From positions 1-8,323 of the forward strand of contig MGUX01000105.1 of the NCBI GenBank assembly GCA_001800185.1: DNA of 8,323 bases, given 5' to 3'. The notes beneath the pieces are model-generated. The model saw only the letters and a program-made list of their open reading frames with translations, was not told the origin of the DNA and ran no database searches. This document shows, piece after piece, positions 1 through 6,221 of this stretch. The position numbers and the translations under genes were made by a program. Origin of the DNA: Elusimicrobia bacterium RIFCSPLOWO2_12_FULL_59_9 (GTDB lineage: Bacteria > Elusimicrobiota > Elusimicrobia > O2-12-FULL-59-9). Numbering within the stretch: the stretch's first letter is position 1; every line of letters begins with the position of its first letter.

Positions 1-1021
1 CTGCGAGGTTTTCGTTTCGGGGAACGACGAAACCGAAGCCGTTTAAGGGACGGAGGATGTCTTCGCGGCGGAAGGCCAATGTCACCGTAGCGGTGGAGGC
101 GTAGGCTATTCCCTGAAGAAGCTCCGCGAGCCGGCCGTTCAAGCCGGCGAGCATCCCGGCGGCGGCCTCGGCGGAAGACGTGAGCAGGACGGCGTCGGCC
201 TTCAGCGGGGCGCCGTTATCTGACATAACTTCAAATTCCTGGCCGGGAGATTGGCCGCGGGAAATGCGGCGGACCGTTTGGCCAAGGCGCAAGGTTGTCT
301 GCGGCATTTTTTCCGTTATTTTTTCCACCAAAGTTTCCATGCCGTTTTTAAACGTCATAAACGCCGTCGTCCCGGGCAGAAGATGATTGGCGCGCGGCGG
401 TTGGGAGCGCAGGCCGCGTATCAAGCTGCCGTATTTTTTTTCCAGCTCCAAAAGCTCCGGGAAAGTGCTTTGGAGGCTCATCTCCCTCGCGTTTCCGGCG
501 TAAATCCCGGCCAGAACGGGTTCCACAAGGACGTCGAGGGCCTCTCTCCCGAGGCGGCGCTCGATAAAGTCGCCCAAGGATTCGTCCACTTGACCGCCGC
601 GAGCGATCCATAGATCCCGGGCCATGCGCAGTTTGCCCGGCCAGGTGATGAGGCCGGAGCATAAGAAGGGCCACAGCTTGGTGGGAACCGTGCCGCTCAT
701 GCCTTGGGGAAATGCCCTCAGTTTCCCCCGGGTGTAAACGTAAAGAGCCGAGCCCCGGGGATTGGTGCCGACGAGCTCCTTTTCGATTCCGAGCTCCCTG
801 CAAAGCTCCAGGGCCCAGGGCTTGAGGGTCAAGAAAGAATCCGGGCCCCCCTCGACGGCCAAGCCGCCGATTTTTTCCGTCACGATTTTTCCACCCAAGC
901 GGCCGGAGGACTCCAGCAAAGTGACGGCCACGGCTTTTCCGGCGTCGCGGGCCGATTTTTCAAGCTGGTAAGCGGCGCTTAAGCCCGTGATTCCGCCGCC
1001 GATGATAACGACCTGTTTCAT
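1..1021 (-). CDS. hemY: HemY-type copro-/protoporphyrinogen oxidase (partial, C-terminus off the left edge)
   Basis: This FAD flavoprotein oxidises coproporphyrinogen III or protoporphyrinogen IX to the porphyrin late in heme synthesis (alternative names hemG, cgoX). I translated it by hand from the ATG at 1021; the frame stays open to base 1, giving 340 residues of a family usually about 450-480 long. The N-terminus shows the FAD-binding GxGxxG fold (VVIIGGGITGLSAAYQ, residues 4-19), then the ribose-binding acidic residue and glycine-rich turn LLESSGRLGGKI (35-46), followed by VEGGPDSF. The family pattern 'LVEPVLAGIYAGNA' and the later 'PGTTAFMTFKNGMETLV' are also present. It is the third gene of hemE-hemH-hemY, 40 bases after the hemH stop. 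No good Shine-Dalgarno precedes it, only short GAG/GGGG pieces supplied by a tandem repeat. The substrate, coproporphyrinogen or protoporphyrinogen, cannot be told from this protein alone; the neighbouring ferrochelatase favours the former. Confidence 0.93.
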   Translation of the reverse strand, partial: MKQVVIIGGGITGLSAAYQLEKSARDAGKAVAVTLLESSGRLGGKIVTEKIGGLAVEGGPDSFLTLKPWALELCRELGIEKELVGTNPRGSALYVYTRGKLRAFPQGMSGTVPTKLWPFLCSGLITWPGKLRMARDLWIARGGQVDESLGDFIERRLGREALDVLVEPVLAGIYAGNAREMSLQSTFPELLELEKKYGSLIRGLRSQPPRANHLLPGTTAFMTFKNGMETLVEKITEKMPQTTLRLGQTVRRISRGQSPGQEFEVMSDNGAPLKADAVLLTSSAEAAAGMLAGLNGRLAELLQGIAYASTATVTLAFRREDILRPLNGFGFVVPRNENLA

Positions 1022-1025
1022 ACGC

Positions 1026-1073
1026 TCGCTCACTCGACCCCTCGATCACTTGACCACTGGATCACTCGACCAC
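1026..1073 (-). repeat. Six degenerate 8-bp tandem units at the hemH/hemY junction
   Basis: Read on the minus strand from 1073, the sequence divides into GTGGTCGA, GTGATCCA, GTGGTCAA, GTGATCGA, GGGGTCGA and GTGAGCGA, with consensus GTGRTCGA. The first unit and the start of the second encode the last hemH codons (V-V-E-stop). The rest fills the gap almost to the hemY start codon. No protein-coding constraint explains the periodicity outside hemH. It could affect hemY translation, because it carries the only purine-rich pieces upstream of the ATG, or it could simply be a replication-slippage expansion. Confidence 0.8.
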
Positions 1074-2003
1074 TTTTCTTCCCAAGATCGTTTCCACCAT
1101 GGCCTCGATGAGCAGCGGCGCGTCGTTGAGCGACGGGGCGCGTTCCATACGCATGCCGAGCGCCTCCGCCCGAGCGCGGTACAGGATGTCGTCGTCGTAA
1201 AGCGTCTCCATGTGGTCGGATATAAAGCCGATGGGAGCCACGAGTATTTTTTTGACGCCTTTTCGCGCCAAGGTCTCGATGGAATCGGCGGCGTCGGGCC
1301 CAAGCCATGGTTCCGGCGTCCGGCCGCGGCTTTGGTAGGCGAAGGACCAGGACTCGATCTTCGCCGCGTCGACCACGCGCCGGACCGTCTCTTCAAGTTG
1401 GCGGGGATAAGGGTCGCCCTCTTTGAGAATCCTCTCGGGCAGGCTGTGGGCGGTGAAAAGAACATGGACCTCGGGCCGTTCCGGCGCGGCAAAACGCCCA
1501 AGCGCCTTTTGGAGATTTTGCGCGAAGGCGGAAATCAATTTGGGATGCTTGTTCCAACTGGCGATGGTCCAGGTTCGCAGCGGCGCTCCGGCGCTCTTTT
1601 TCGCCTCCTCCAGTTTCTGGAAATAGGCGCCGACGCTTAACCGGGACTCATACGGCGTCAAGCATAGGCCTACGACCTCGTCGATGCCCCGGCGGTGGAT
1701 TTCCTCCACGGCGGCGCCGATGGTCGGACGCCAGTGCCGCATGCCGATGAAAACGGGGCAGGGCTCGCCCAGGGCCTGCGACAGACGGAACTCCAGCGCC
1801 GAGGCCTGCGAGCGCGTGATGTCCAAAAGCGGCGACTTTCCGCCCATCATGAGGTAGCGTTCCCGGATTTCGGCCACCAGTTCGGGGCTGGGTTCGCGCC
1901 CGCCGCGGATATCGGTCAGATAGTCTTTAAGGTCGTCCAGGGAATCGACGGCTCCGTAAGCCATCAAAAGGACGCCCCATTTAGCCGGGGGGGGAATATT
2001 CAT
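1062..2003 (-). CDS. hemH: Ferrochelatase, probably coproporphyrin type
   Basis: This enzyme inserts ferrous iron into a porphyrin at the end of heme synthesis. The 313-residue length matches Bacillus HemH (about 310). Conserved blocks run in order: GVLLMAYG (10-17), YLTDIRGGR (28-36), GGKSPLL (54-60), GMRHWRPTI (87-95), FTAHSLPER (183-191) with the catalytic-type His186, GDPYPRQL (196-203), QSRGRTPEPWLGPD (224-237) and PIGFISDHMETLYD (257-270) with Glu266 in the place of the second metal-site residue. Tyr16 in MAYG corresponds to the axial tyrosine of Gram-positive coproporphyrin ferrochelatases; typical proteobacterial protoporphyrin enzymes have 'NLGTP' there. The start at 2003 overlaps the hemE 3' end by 23 bp, with no strong Shine-Dalgarno, so translation is probably coupled to hemE. 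No later start keeps the full N-terminal fold. The identity is firm; the coproporphyrin assignment (cpfC) is inference. Confidence 0.95.
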   Translation of the reverse strand: MNIPPPAKWGVLLMAYGAVDSLDDLKDYLTDIRGGREPSPELVAEIRERYLMMGGKSPLLDITRSQASALEFRLSQALGEPCPVFIGMRHWRPTIGAAVEEIHRRGIDEVVGLCLTPYESRLSVGAYFQKLEEAKKSAGAPLRTWTIASWNKHPKLISAFAQNLQKALGRFAAPERPEVHVLFTAHSLPERILKEGDPYPRQLEETVRRVVDAAKIESWSFAYQSRGRTPEPWLGPDAADSIETLARKGVKKILVAPIGFISDHMETLYDDDILYRARAEALGMRMERAPSLNDAPLLIEAMVETILGRKVVE

Positions 2004-3027
2004 GCACCATGTCGACGACGGCCTTGACGCTGCCGACCGGCGTGTTGGGCAAAATGCCGTGGCCCAGATTGAAAATGTGCCCCGGCCTGCCCGCGGCGCG
2101 CCGCAAGACGTCCTCGACGCGTTTGCGGATCTCGCGCGGAGGGCCGAAGAGGGCGGCGGGGTCGAGATTGCCCTGAACGGCGGTGCCAGGGCCGAGGCGC
2201 GCCCAGGCTTGGTCGAGCGGGATGCGCCAATCGACGCCGATCACCCCGGCGCCGGAGCGGTTCATGAGCTCCAGCAGCATGGAGGTTTCGGTTCCAAAAT
2301 AGATGGCGGCGATATTGTCTTTTTTGAGCCCTCTAATCACCTGTTGGGTATAGGGCAGGACGTAGGTTTCGTAGTCGTAAGGGCTGAGACATCCGATCCA
2401 ACTGTCAAAAAGCTGGACGGCCTGGGCGCCCGCGCGGATTTGGCCTCGCAAATAGGCGGTGGTGACCCGCGCCAGCTTGTCCATGAACTGGCCCCACAAT
2501 TTAGGGGTGGCGTACATCATGCTTTTGGTCTTGATGTAATTTCTGGAATGGCCTCCTTCGATCAGGTAGCTCGCCAAAGTGAAAGGCGCTCCCGCGAAGC
2601 CGATGATGGGTGCCTTGTATTCCAACTCGCGCCGCAAAATATGCAGAGTCTCCATCACGGAGAAAAGCTCTTCCTCCGGCTCGTAAATCCGGAGGGCGGC
2701 CACGTCTTTGGCGGTTTTGACGGGGTTTTTAATCACAGGCCCTTCGTCCTTGGAGAACTCAAACTCGATGCCCATGGGGGCGACGGCCAGCAGAATATCG
2801 GCGAAGAGAATCGCCGCGTCCACGCCGAGCTTGCGCATCGGCTGGAGCGTCACCTCGGCGGCGAGAGCGGGGTCCTTGCAGATGTCCAGAATGGTGTTTT
2901 TCTTGCGAATCTCGCGGTACTCCTTCATGTAGCGCCCTGCCTGGCGCATGAACCAGACCGGCGTGACGTCCACAGGCTGAAGGCGGCAAGCTCGCAGAAA
3001 GCGGTGTTGGGTGGGGCTAAAGGTCAT
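1981..3027 (-). CDS. hemE: Uroporphyrinogen III decarboxylase
   Basis: This cytoplasmic enzyme removes four acetate carboxyl groups from uroporphyrinogen III to give coproporphyrinogen III. The 348-residue length is normal for the family. Visible signatures are PVWFMRQAGRYMKEYR (23-38, the substrate-gripping loop), ILFADIL with Asp77 (the conserved active-site aspartate), GFAGAPFTLASYLIEGG, the LFDSWIG loop, GVDWRIPL, QGNLDP and the C-terminal GHIFNLGHGILPNTP. It is the first gene of the hemE-hemH-hemY operon. The chosen ATG at 3027 gives the usual short N-terminal extension (MTFSPTQHRFLRACR) before the first motif. In the same frame a TAA stop lies only 18 bases upstream, so no longer form is possible. 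No Shine-Dalgarno is obvious just before this ATG. A promoter-like pair lies at 3149-3178. Confidence 0.97.
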   Translation of the reverse strand: MTFSPTQHRFLRACRLQPVDVTPVWFMRQAGRYMKEYREIRKKNTILDICKDPALAAEVTLQPMRKLGVDAAILFADILLAVAPMGIEFEFSKDEGPVIKNPVKTAKDVAALRIYEPEEELFSVMETLHILRRELEYKAPIIGFAGAPFTLASYLIEGGHSRNYIKTKSMMYATPKLWGQFMDKLARVTTAYLRGQIRAGAQAVQLFDSWIGCLSPYDYETYVLPYTQQVIRGLKKDNIAAIYFGTETSMLLELMNRSGAGVIGVDWRIPLDQAWARLGPGTAVQGNLDPAALFGPPREIRKRVEDVLRRAAGRPGHIFNLGHGILPNTPVGSVKAVVDMVHEYSPPG

Positions 3028-3040
3028 GATGTCAAGACGC

Positions 3041-3075
3041 GCCGCTTAAGCGGCCGGCGCATGCGCCACTGGCGC
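3041..3075. repeat. Palindrome cluster upstream of hemE
   Basis: Three inverted repeats are packed together: GCCGCTTAAGCGGC (3041-3054, perfect 14-bp palindrome), GGCGCATGCGCC (3056-3067, perfect 12-bp palindrome) and GCGCC-ACT-GGCGC (3063-3075, 5-bp stem). They lie 14-48 bases before the hemE start and would fold in its mRNA leader. They could be an operator, a leader structure or part of a REP-like dispersed element; the 24-bp repeat at 3081-3104 is adjacent. No T-run follows, so a terminator is unlikely. Confidence 0.6.
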
Positions 3076-3132
3076 GTCAAGTGCCGCGAGCACTGCGAAC
3101 GGCGCGAACAAGGGCTCGTCGGGAAGTCGCAT
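3046..3132 (-). CDS. Possible 28-codon upstream ORF (leader peptide) of hemE
   Basis: On the minus strand an ATG at 3132 opens 28 codons (MRLPDEPLFAPFAVLAALDA..., alanine-rich) ending at a TAA inside the 14-bp palindrome. It is in the same frame as hemE, and its stop lies 18 bases before the hemE ATG. A GGAGG sequence sits just upstream of the ATG, only one base away, which is closer than normal spacing. The hemE promoter-like -10 box would start the transcript about ten bases before this ATG. I recognise no known leader peptide, and part of the ORF is the reverse complement of the dispersed repeat, so it may be accidental. Confidence 0.25.
   Translation of the reverse strand: MRLPDEPLFAPFAVLAALDAPVAHAPAA
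3081..3104 (+). repeat. Dispersed 24-bp repeat, copy A (hemE leader)
   Basis: The 24 bases begin GTGCCGCGAGCACTGCG and end AACGGCG. The reverse complement of 7193-7216, inside moeA, matches 23 of 24 positions, differing only at the twelfth base (A here, T there). Weaker similarity continues for about ten bases on the GTG side. The copy lies in the non-coding (or leader-ORF) stretch between the divergent hemE and peptidase genes, next to several palindromes. Confidence 0.75.
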
Positions 3133-3148
3133 GCCTCCAAGTGGGTTG

Positions 3149-3178
3149 ATTATATAGTAATTTATAGGCGCCTTCCAA
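3149..3178 (-). promoter_or_regulatory. Putative sigma70-like promoter for the hem operon
   Basis: On the minus strand TTGGAA (3178-3173) is followed after 18 bases by a perfect TATAAT (3154-3149). Transcription would start near 3142, just before a GGAGG sequence and about 115 bases before the hemE ATG. The stretch is notably AT-rich against its GC-rich surroundings. Confidence 0.55.
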
Positions 3179-3181
3179 TGG

Positions 3182-3187
3182 TATAAT
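3182..3187 (+). promoter_or_regulatory. Putative -10 box for the M28 peptidase gene
   Basis: A perfect TATAAT lies 10 bases before the ATG at 3198. I see no convincing -35 hexamer at the usual distance. Transcription would begin only a few bases before the start codon, and no Shine-Dalgarno is present, so the mRNA would have almost no leader. The box lies four bases from the -35 element of the divergent hemE promoter, so polymerase binding at one should hinder the other. Confidence 0.5.
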
Positions 3188-3197
3188 ATACCCACAT

Positions 3198-3857
3198 ATG
3201 AAAAAATTCATCACGGCTGGTTTAACGGCGCTTTTGGCTCTTCCCGTTCCCCTTTTCGCGGCCGGACGCTACGGCAGGCCCTCCTGGGTGCGCCCGGTGC
3301 AGCTTAAGCTTCGCTTGAGAGTCCCCAAGACCCCGGTGAAGTCCGTGCCGTCCATCGTGGCGACGCCCAAGGTTACCCTGCCGGATTGGAACCGCTTCGA
3401 CCCGGTGTCGCAGGTCGTCGAGCAGATGGAGCTTTTCCCGGATTGGCCCAAGGCGCAAAAAGAGACGCGGGTTTCGGCCCAAATGGCTTCCGGCCAAGAG
3501 CGGCTGCCGGAGCCCGATGCGCCCCAGGAATTTTCGCCCGATTTCATCCGGTTTTCGCAGGGCCTGTTCTATCCCGGCATGGCGCTTGGCGGCGTTCCGG
3601 CGGTGGCCTCCAGCCGGGGGCGGGGCGTCGGGACGGAGGGCGTCGCCGGCGATAAAGAGCAGCAGGACGAGGTCGCCCTGTCGCCGCTGACCAACGAAGA
3701 GCGCGAGAATGTGATCGCGAGCCTCTTCATTCAGGCCGGGGCCGGCGAGGTCATCCGGCAGCCGATCGGCGACGGCAGAAACAACGTCATCGCCGTCAAG
3801 AAAGGCAGGACCGACAAGGCCGCGGGACCATCGACAATTGGACCGGGGCGACCATGA
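3198..3857 (+). CDS. N-terminal part of a frameshifted, probably inactive secreted M28 metallopeptidase
   Basis: 219 residues. A typical Sec signal peptide (MKKFITAGLTALLALPVPLFAAG, n-region KK, hydrophobic core 5-20, likely cleavage after LFA) points to export. A proline-rich, low-complexity stretch follows, then 'LTNEERENVIASLFIQ' and 'NNVIAVKKGRTDK', which is the strand leading into the M28 catalytic core. After residue 207 the frame runs into unrelated sequence (AAGPSTIGPGRP) and stops. From about base 3818 the next frame reads GRGTIDNWTGATM, the following conserved M28 segment. The roughly 13 residues that should lie between, with the G-A-H-Y-D-type zinc ligand, are missing. Together with the downstream ORF this was one gene of about 400 codons. 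The break looks like a deletion of about 40 bases (3n+1), or an assembly error. It is divergent from hemE. Confidence 0.75.
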   Translation: MKKFITAGLTALLALPVPLFAAGRYGRPSWVRPVQLKLRLRVPKTPVKSVPSIVATPKVTLPDWNRFDPVSQVVEQMELFPDWPKAQKETRVSAQMASGQERLPEPDAPQEFSPDFIRFSQGLFYPGMALGGVPAVASSRGRGVGTEGVAGDKEQQDEVALSPLTNEERENVIASLFIQAGAGEVIRQPIGDGRNNVIAVKKGRTDKAAGPSTIGPGRP

Positions 3858-4351
3858 CGGCCAACCTTTACCAGGCTTTTAACGACGTGGAGACGGAGCA
3901 CACTTTGGTTTTCATCGCTTTCGGACGCGAAGAGGAAGGCTTGGTCGGCTCCCAGCGCTACGTCGAAAGCCTCTCGCCGCAGCAGCGTAAAAATATCGCC
4001 GCGATGATCAACCTGGACACATTGGGCGTGGACGGCACCTATTCCTGGAAAAACAACTCGACGCGCTCCCTTTTGGATTTTTTCATGGCGCAATCCAAAA
4101 AGACGGGATTGGGCCTGGAGGAGATCGTCCTCTGGGGCGGCGACAGCGACTCCTCCTCCTTCAAGAGAATCGGCCGTCCGGCCATGACGCTTTTCGGCGC
4201 TTCCGAGCCGGTCATCTGGGAAATCATCCACTCCGACAACGACACGGTCGCCTACTTTTCCCTGCCGCACTATAAAAACTCTTACCTGCTGACCCGCGCC
4301 GTCGTGGAGGCGCTCGACCGCCAACCCCCATCCCAGAGCCTCAATTACTGA
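3854..4351 (+). CDS. C-terminal catalytic part of the frameshifted M28 metallopeptidase
   Basis: 165 residues from the first ATG in this frame, but homology begins upstream at about 3818 (GRGTIDNWTGA, carrying the bridging zinc ligand Asp). Further M28 marks are FIAFGREEEGLVGS (20-33, catalytic/zinc glutamates), AAMINLDTLG (49-58, zinc Asp55), the 'DSDSSSF' loop (97-103) and WEIIHSDNDT (122-131, the last zinc ligand His126). Relatives are zinc exopeptidases, often aminopeptidase-like, acting outside the cytoplasm. This piece lacks a signal peptide and the first zinc histidine, so as written it should be neither exported nor active. Its ATG lies inside the 3' end of the preceding ORF with a 4-bp overlap (ATGA), which could look like a normal operon junction, but the homology shows one broken gene. 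Its 3' end overlaps the convergent minus-strand gene by 11 bp. Confidence 0.8.
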   Translation: MTANLYQAFNDVETEHTLVFIAFGREEEGLVGSQRYVESLSPQQRKNIAAMINLDTLGVDGTYSWKNNSTRSLLDFFMAQSKKTGLGLEEIVLWGGDSDSSSFKRIGRPAMTLFGASEPVIWEIIHSDNDTVAYFSLPHYKNSYLLTRAVVEALDRQPPSQSLNY

Positions 4352-6221
4352 CCCCCACGTCTTCTCTTCGCTGCAGAGACACGGGGGGGAGGTAGGGGCC
4401 GAGAAGCTCGCGGCGCCACCAGTTTCCGGTTTTGCGTTTTTCCTCCCAGCCTGTGAAATGGTAATCGTAAAACTGAGCGCGCAAGTAGCGCGGCGGGGCC
4501 TGCGGGAAGGGGTTATACTTTAAAAGCGCCAGGACTTCGGGAGAGCCCTCCAGCAGTCTGAAAGCGAAGTTGGCGAACCAGGGGCTGTCCTGGGGGCGCC
4601 CCAGCGCGGCGAACCACATTTGCCAATCCAGGCGGGGCTGAAAGGGGGCGATGTAGCCGGGGCGCCGGCTCAAATCTCCCGGTTTCCATTTGAACTCGTA
4701 AGCCTTCCAGTCTTTGGCGTCGTCGGAACCTTCCAGAATAATCTCTCTGCGCGAGGTCGTCATCACGGCGAACAAACCGTAGCCGTTGATGGACCTAAAG
4801 GGCGCGGCGTAGTTTAAGACGCGATGCAGCCCCGCGGGCAGTCTTAAAGGCCGGTAAAAAAGCCCCGCCATTTCGACTCCCGTCACCACGAGAGCCAGCG
4901 CCGCCGCGCCGAGGGCGGCGGCGTGCAGAGTCCGCTCGGGCCATCGCCCTGAGGTATTTGGCGCGTCCTTTCCATCCCAGCGCGCCGCCCATTTTTCCGG
5001 AAAAAAAGGCTTTAGGGCGGCGTCATCGAGCAGAAGCAGGCACAGGGCCACCGTCAGAATGTTGAAAAAACAATAATTGCCGGTGAGCATGATCAGCAGC
5101 ATGAGAAAAACGATGGGATAAAAAGCCAGCAGACGGAGGCGGCGGGGGGAAAAAATAAAAAAGGGAGCGGCCAACTCGATGGCGAACATGAGCGCCGTGG
5201 ATATTTTTTGGAACCAGCGGGGCAGTTGGTGGGCGTACCAGGCCAAGGCCACGGGCAAGGGCTGGGTTTCGAAGTGGCAGCTCAACGCCGTCAGATGGCG
5301 CCAAGTTTCATCGCCGCTGGCTAGTTTTACGGCGCCGGAAGAAAAAACAAGGCGAAAAAGGAGCCAGCGCAGAAGCCAAAGGACGAGGGGGGAAGGCCGC
5401 GTTTCTCGGGCAAGTTTTGGAAGGAGCTGCGCCGGAGCGAAAAAGGCCGATAGAAGGCCCGTTTCCAGGAGCAGGATATCCCACTGAAAGCTCATGAAGT
5501 CGCCCCCGGCGACGACGATGGACAAATAGGCGGCCCAGAGCATGCAAAGGACCGGGACCTGGAAAATACCCATGACAAGCAGAATTGAGCCGAGGACTCC
5601 GGCGCCGCATAGAGCGCTTAAAAAACCGCTATGGGGATAGAGCCAAAGCAAGGTCGGAAAAAGGCGGAATCTTTCGGGACCCAGTTGGGCCCGGATGTTT
5701 TTTAAATAGGTCGCGGCCGGCCAAATTCCGTTGTCCCCCACGAGCCCGTCCATCTGCGTCCAAAAAGAGATGAAGGCGATCAAATACGTCAGGCCCAACA
5801 GCCTCAGAAAGAGCCAGCGGCTGAGGTAGTAGGTGGAGGGCTCCAGGTGGTTTCCCCAAAGCCAGGAGGTCAGCTTTGAAAATAAGAAACGGCGCCTTGC
5901 GACCAACCGGTAGAATCCTTCCGAGACGGGCGCGAAACCTGGAACTTTGCGGTAGGCCCCATAGAGCCATTGTCTACCGGGGGCGTGCCGGAGCGCTCGA
6001 AATACCGCTTCGGCGCCGCTGAAAATATCGCCGCCGGGCTCCACGAGTATGACGGAAGCTTGGAATCGCTCCGGGGGGATTTGGGGAAACCGCCCGGCGA
6101 CCTTTTGGGATGGAGAATAATCGATCCGGTCTCCGGTAAGAGTCTTCCAGCGCGCCGCCCACCTTCCGCAAAAATTGCAGTCTCCGTCATAGATCAGCAA
6201 GGGCTTGCCGGCGGAGTTCAT
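4341..6221 (-). CDS. DCC (DUF393) thiol-oxidoreductase-like domain fused to a lipase maturation factor family membrane protein
   Basis: 626 residues in two parts. Residues 1 to about 115 are a DCC/DUF393 domain with the redox-type motif YDGDCNFCGRW (11-21; Cys15 and Cys18 as C-x2-C). From about 135 on comes an LMF1/LMF2-like multi-pass protein. Its hallmarks are DNGIWPA (163-169), FMSFQWDILLLETG (242-255), the WLLRWLLFRLVFSSGAVKL block with SGDETWRHLTAL (282-313), ETQPLPVALAWYAHQLP (318-334), MLTGNYCFFNILTVALCLL (378-396) and the soluble C-terminal segment PRLDWQMWFAALG with LLEGSPEVLALLKYNPFP. Hydrophobic spans lie near 136-155, 203-238, 248-268, 278-296, 340-358, 364-398 and 431-450. Vertebrate LMF1 helps secreted lipases fold; the bacterial role is not established. 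The start is set by an ATGA overlap with moeA plus GGTGG five bases upstream. A redox partner role for the N-terminal domain is inference. Confidence 0.92.
   Translation of the reverse strand: MNSAGKPLLIYDGDCNFCGRWAARWKTLTGDRIDYSPSQKVAGRFPQIPPERFQASVILVEPGGDIFSGAEAVFRALRHAPGRQWLYGAYRKVPGFAPVSEGFYRLVARRRFLFSKLTSWLWGNHLEPSTYYLSRWLFLRLLGLTYLIAFISFWTQMDGLVGDNGIWPAATYLKNIRAQLGPERFRLFPTLLWLYPHSGFLSALCGAGVLGSILLVMGIFQVPVLCMLWAAYLSIVVAGGDFMSFQWDILLLETGLLSAFFAPAQLLPKLARETRPSPLVLWLLRWLLFRLVFSSGAVKLASGDETWRHLTALSCHFETQPLPVALAWYAHQLPRWFQKISTALMFAIELAAPFFIFSPRRLRLLAFYPIVFLMLLIMLTGNYCFFNILTVALCLLLLDDAALKPFFPEKWAARWDGKDAPNTSGRWPERTLHAAALGAAALALVVTGVEMAGLFYRPLRLPAGLHRVLNYAAPFRSINGYGLFAVMTTSRREIILEGSDDAKDWKAYEFKWKPGDLSRRPGYIAPFQPRLDWQMWFAALGRPQDSPWFANFAFRLLEGSPEVLALLKYNPFPQAPPRYLRAQFYDYHFTGWEEKRKTGNWWRRELLGPYLPPVSLQRREDVGVSN

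Noticed and set aside
3030..3035. TTGACA on the minus strand just before hemE
   Set aside because: A -35 box here would put the -10 inside hemE and the transcript start past its ATG, so it cannot drive hemE as called.
2002..3186. 394-codon plus-strand ORF opposite hemE
   Set aside because: It is fully antisense to a clear hemE, has arginine/glycine-rich shadow composition and no recognisable domain, and arises from the GC-rich codon pattern.
3028..3197. Riboswitch or small RNA in the hemE upstream region
   Set aside because: There are palindromes but no pattern matching a known riboswitch, so a generic structured leader is all that can be supported.
3854..3857. ATGA overlap read as a normal two-gene operon of separate proteins
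   Set aside because: The second frame continues M28 homology upstream of this ATG and the first ORF ends in non-homologous sequence, so it is one broken gene.
3731..4324. 197-codon minus-strand ORF opposite the M28 catalytic half
   Set aside because: The plus strand shows conserved M28 motifs in order; the antisense frame shows none.
4352..4389. Imperfect CCCCC...GGGGG hairpin between the convergent gene ends, considered as a terminator
   Set aside because: The stem is interrupted by mismatches, no T-run follows on either strand, and it lies inside the DCC-LMF coding sequence.
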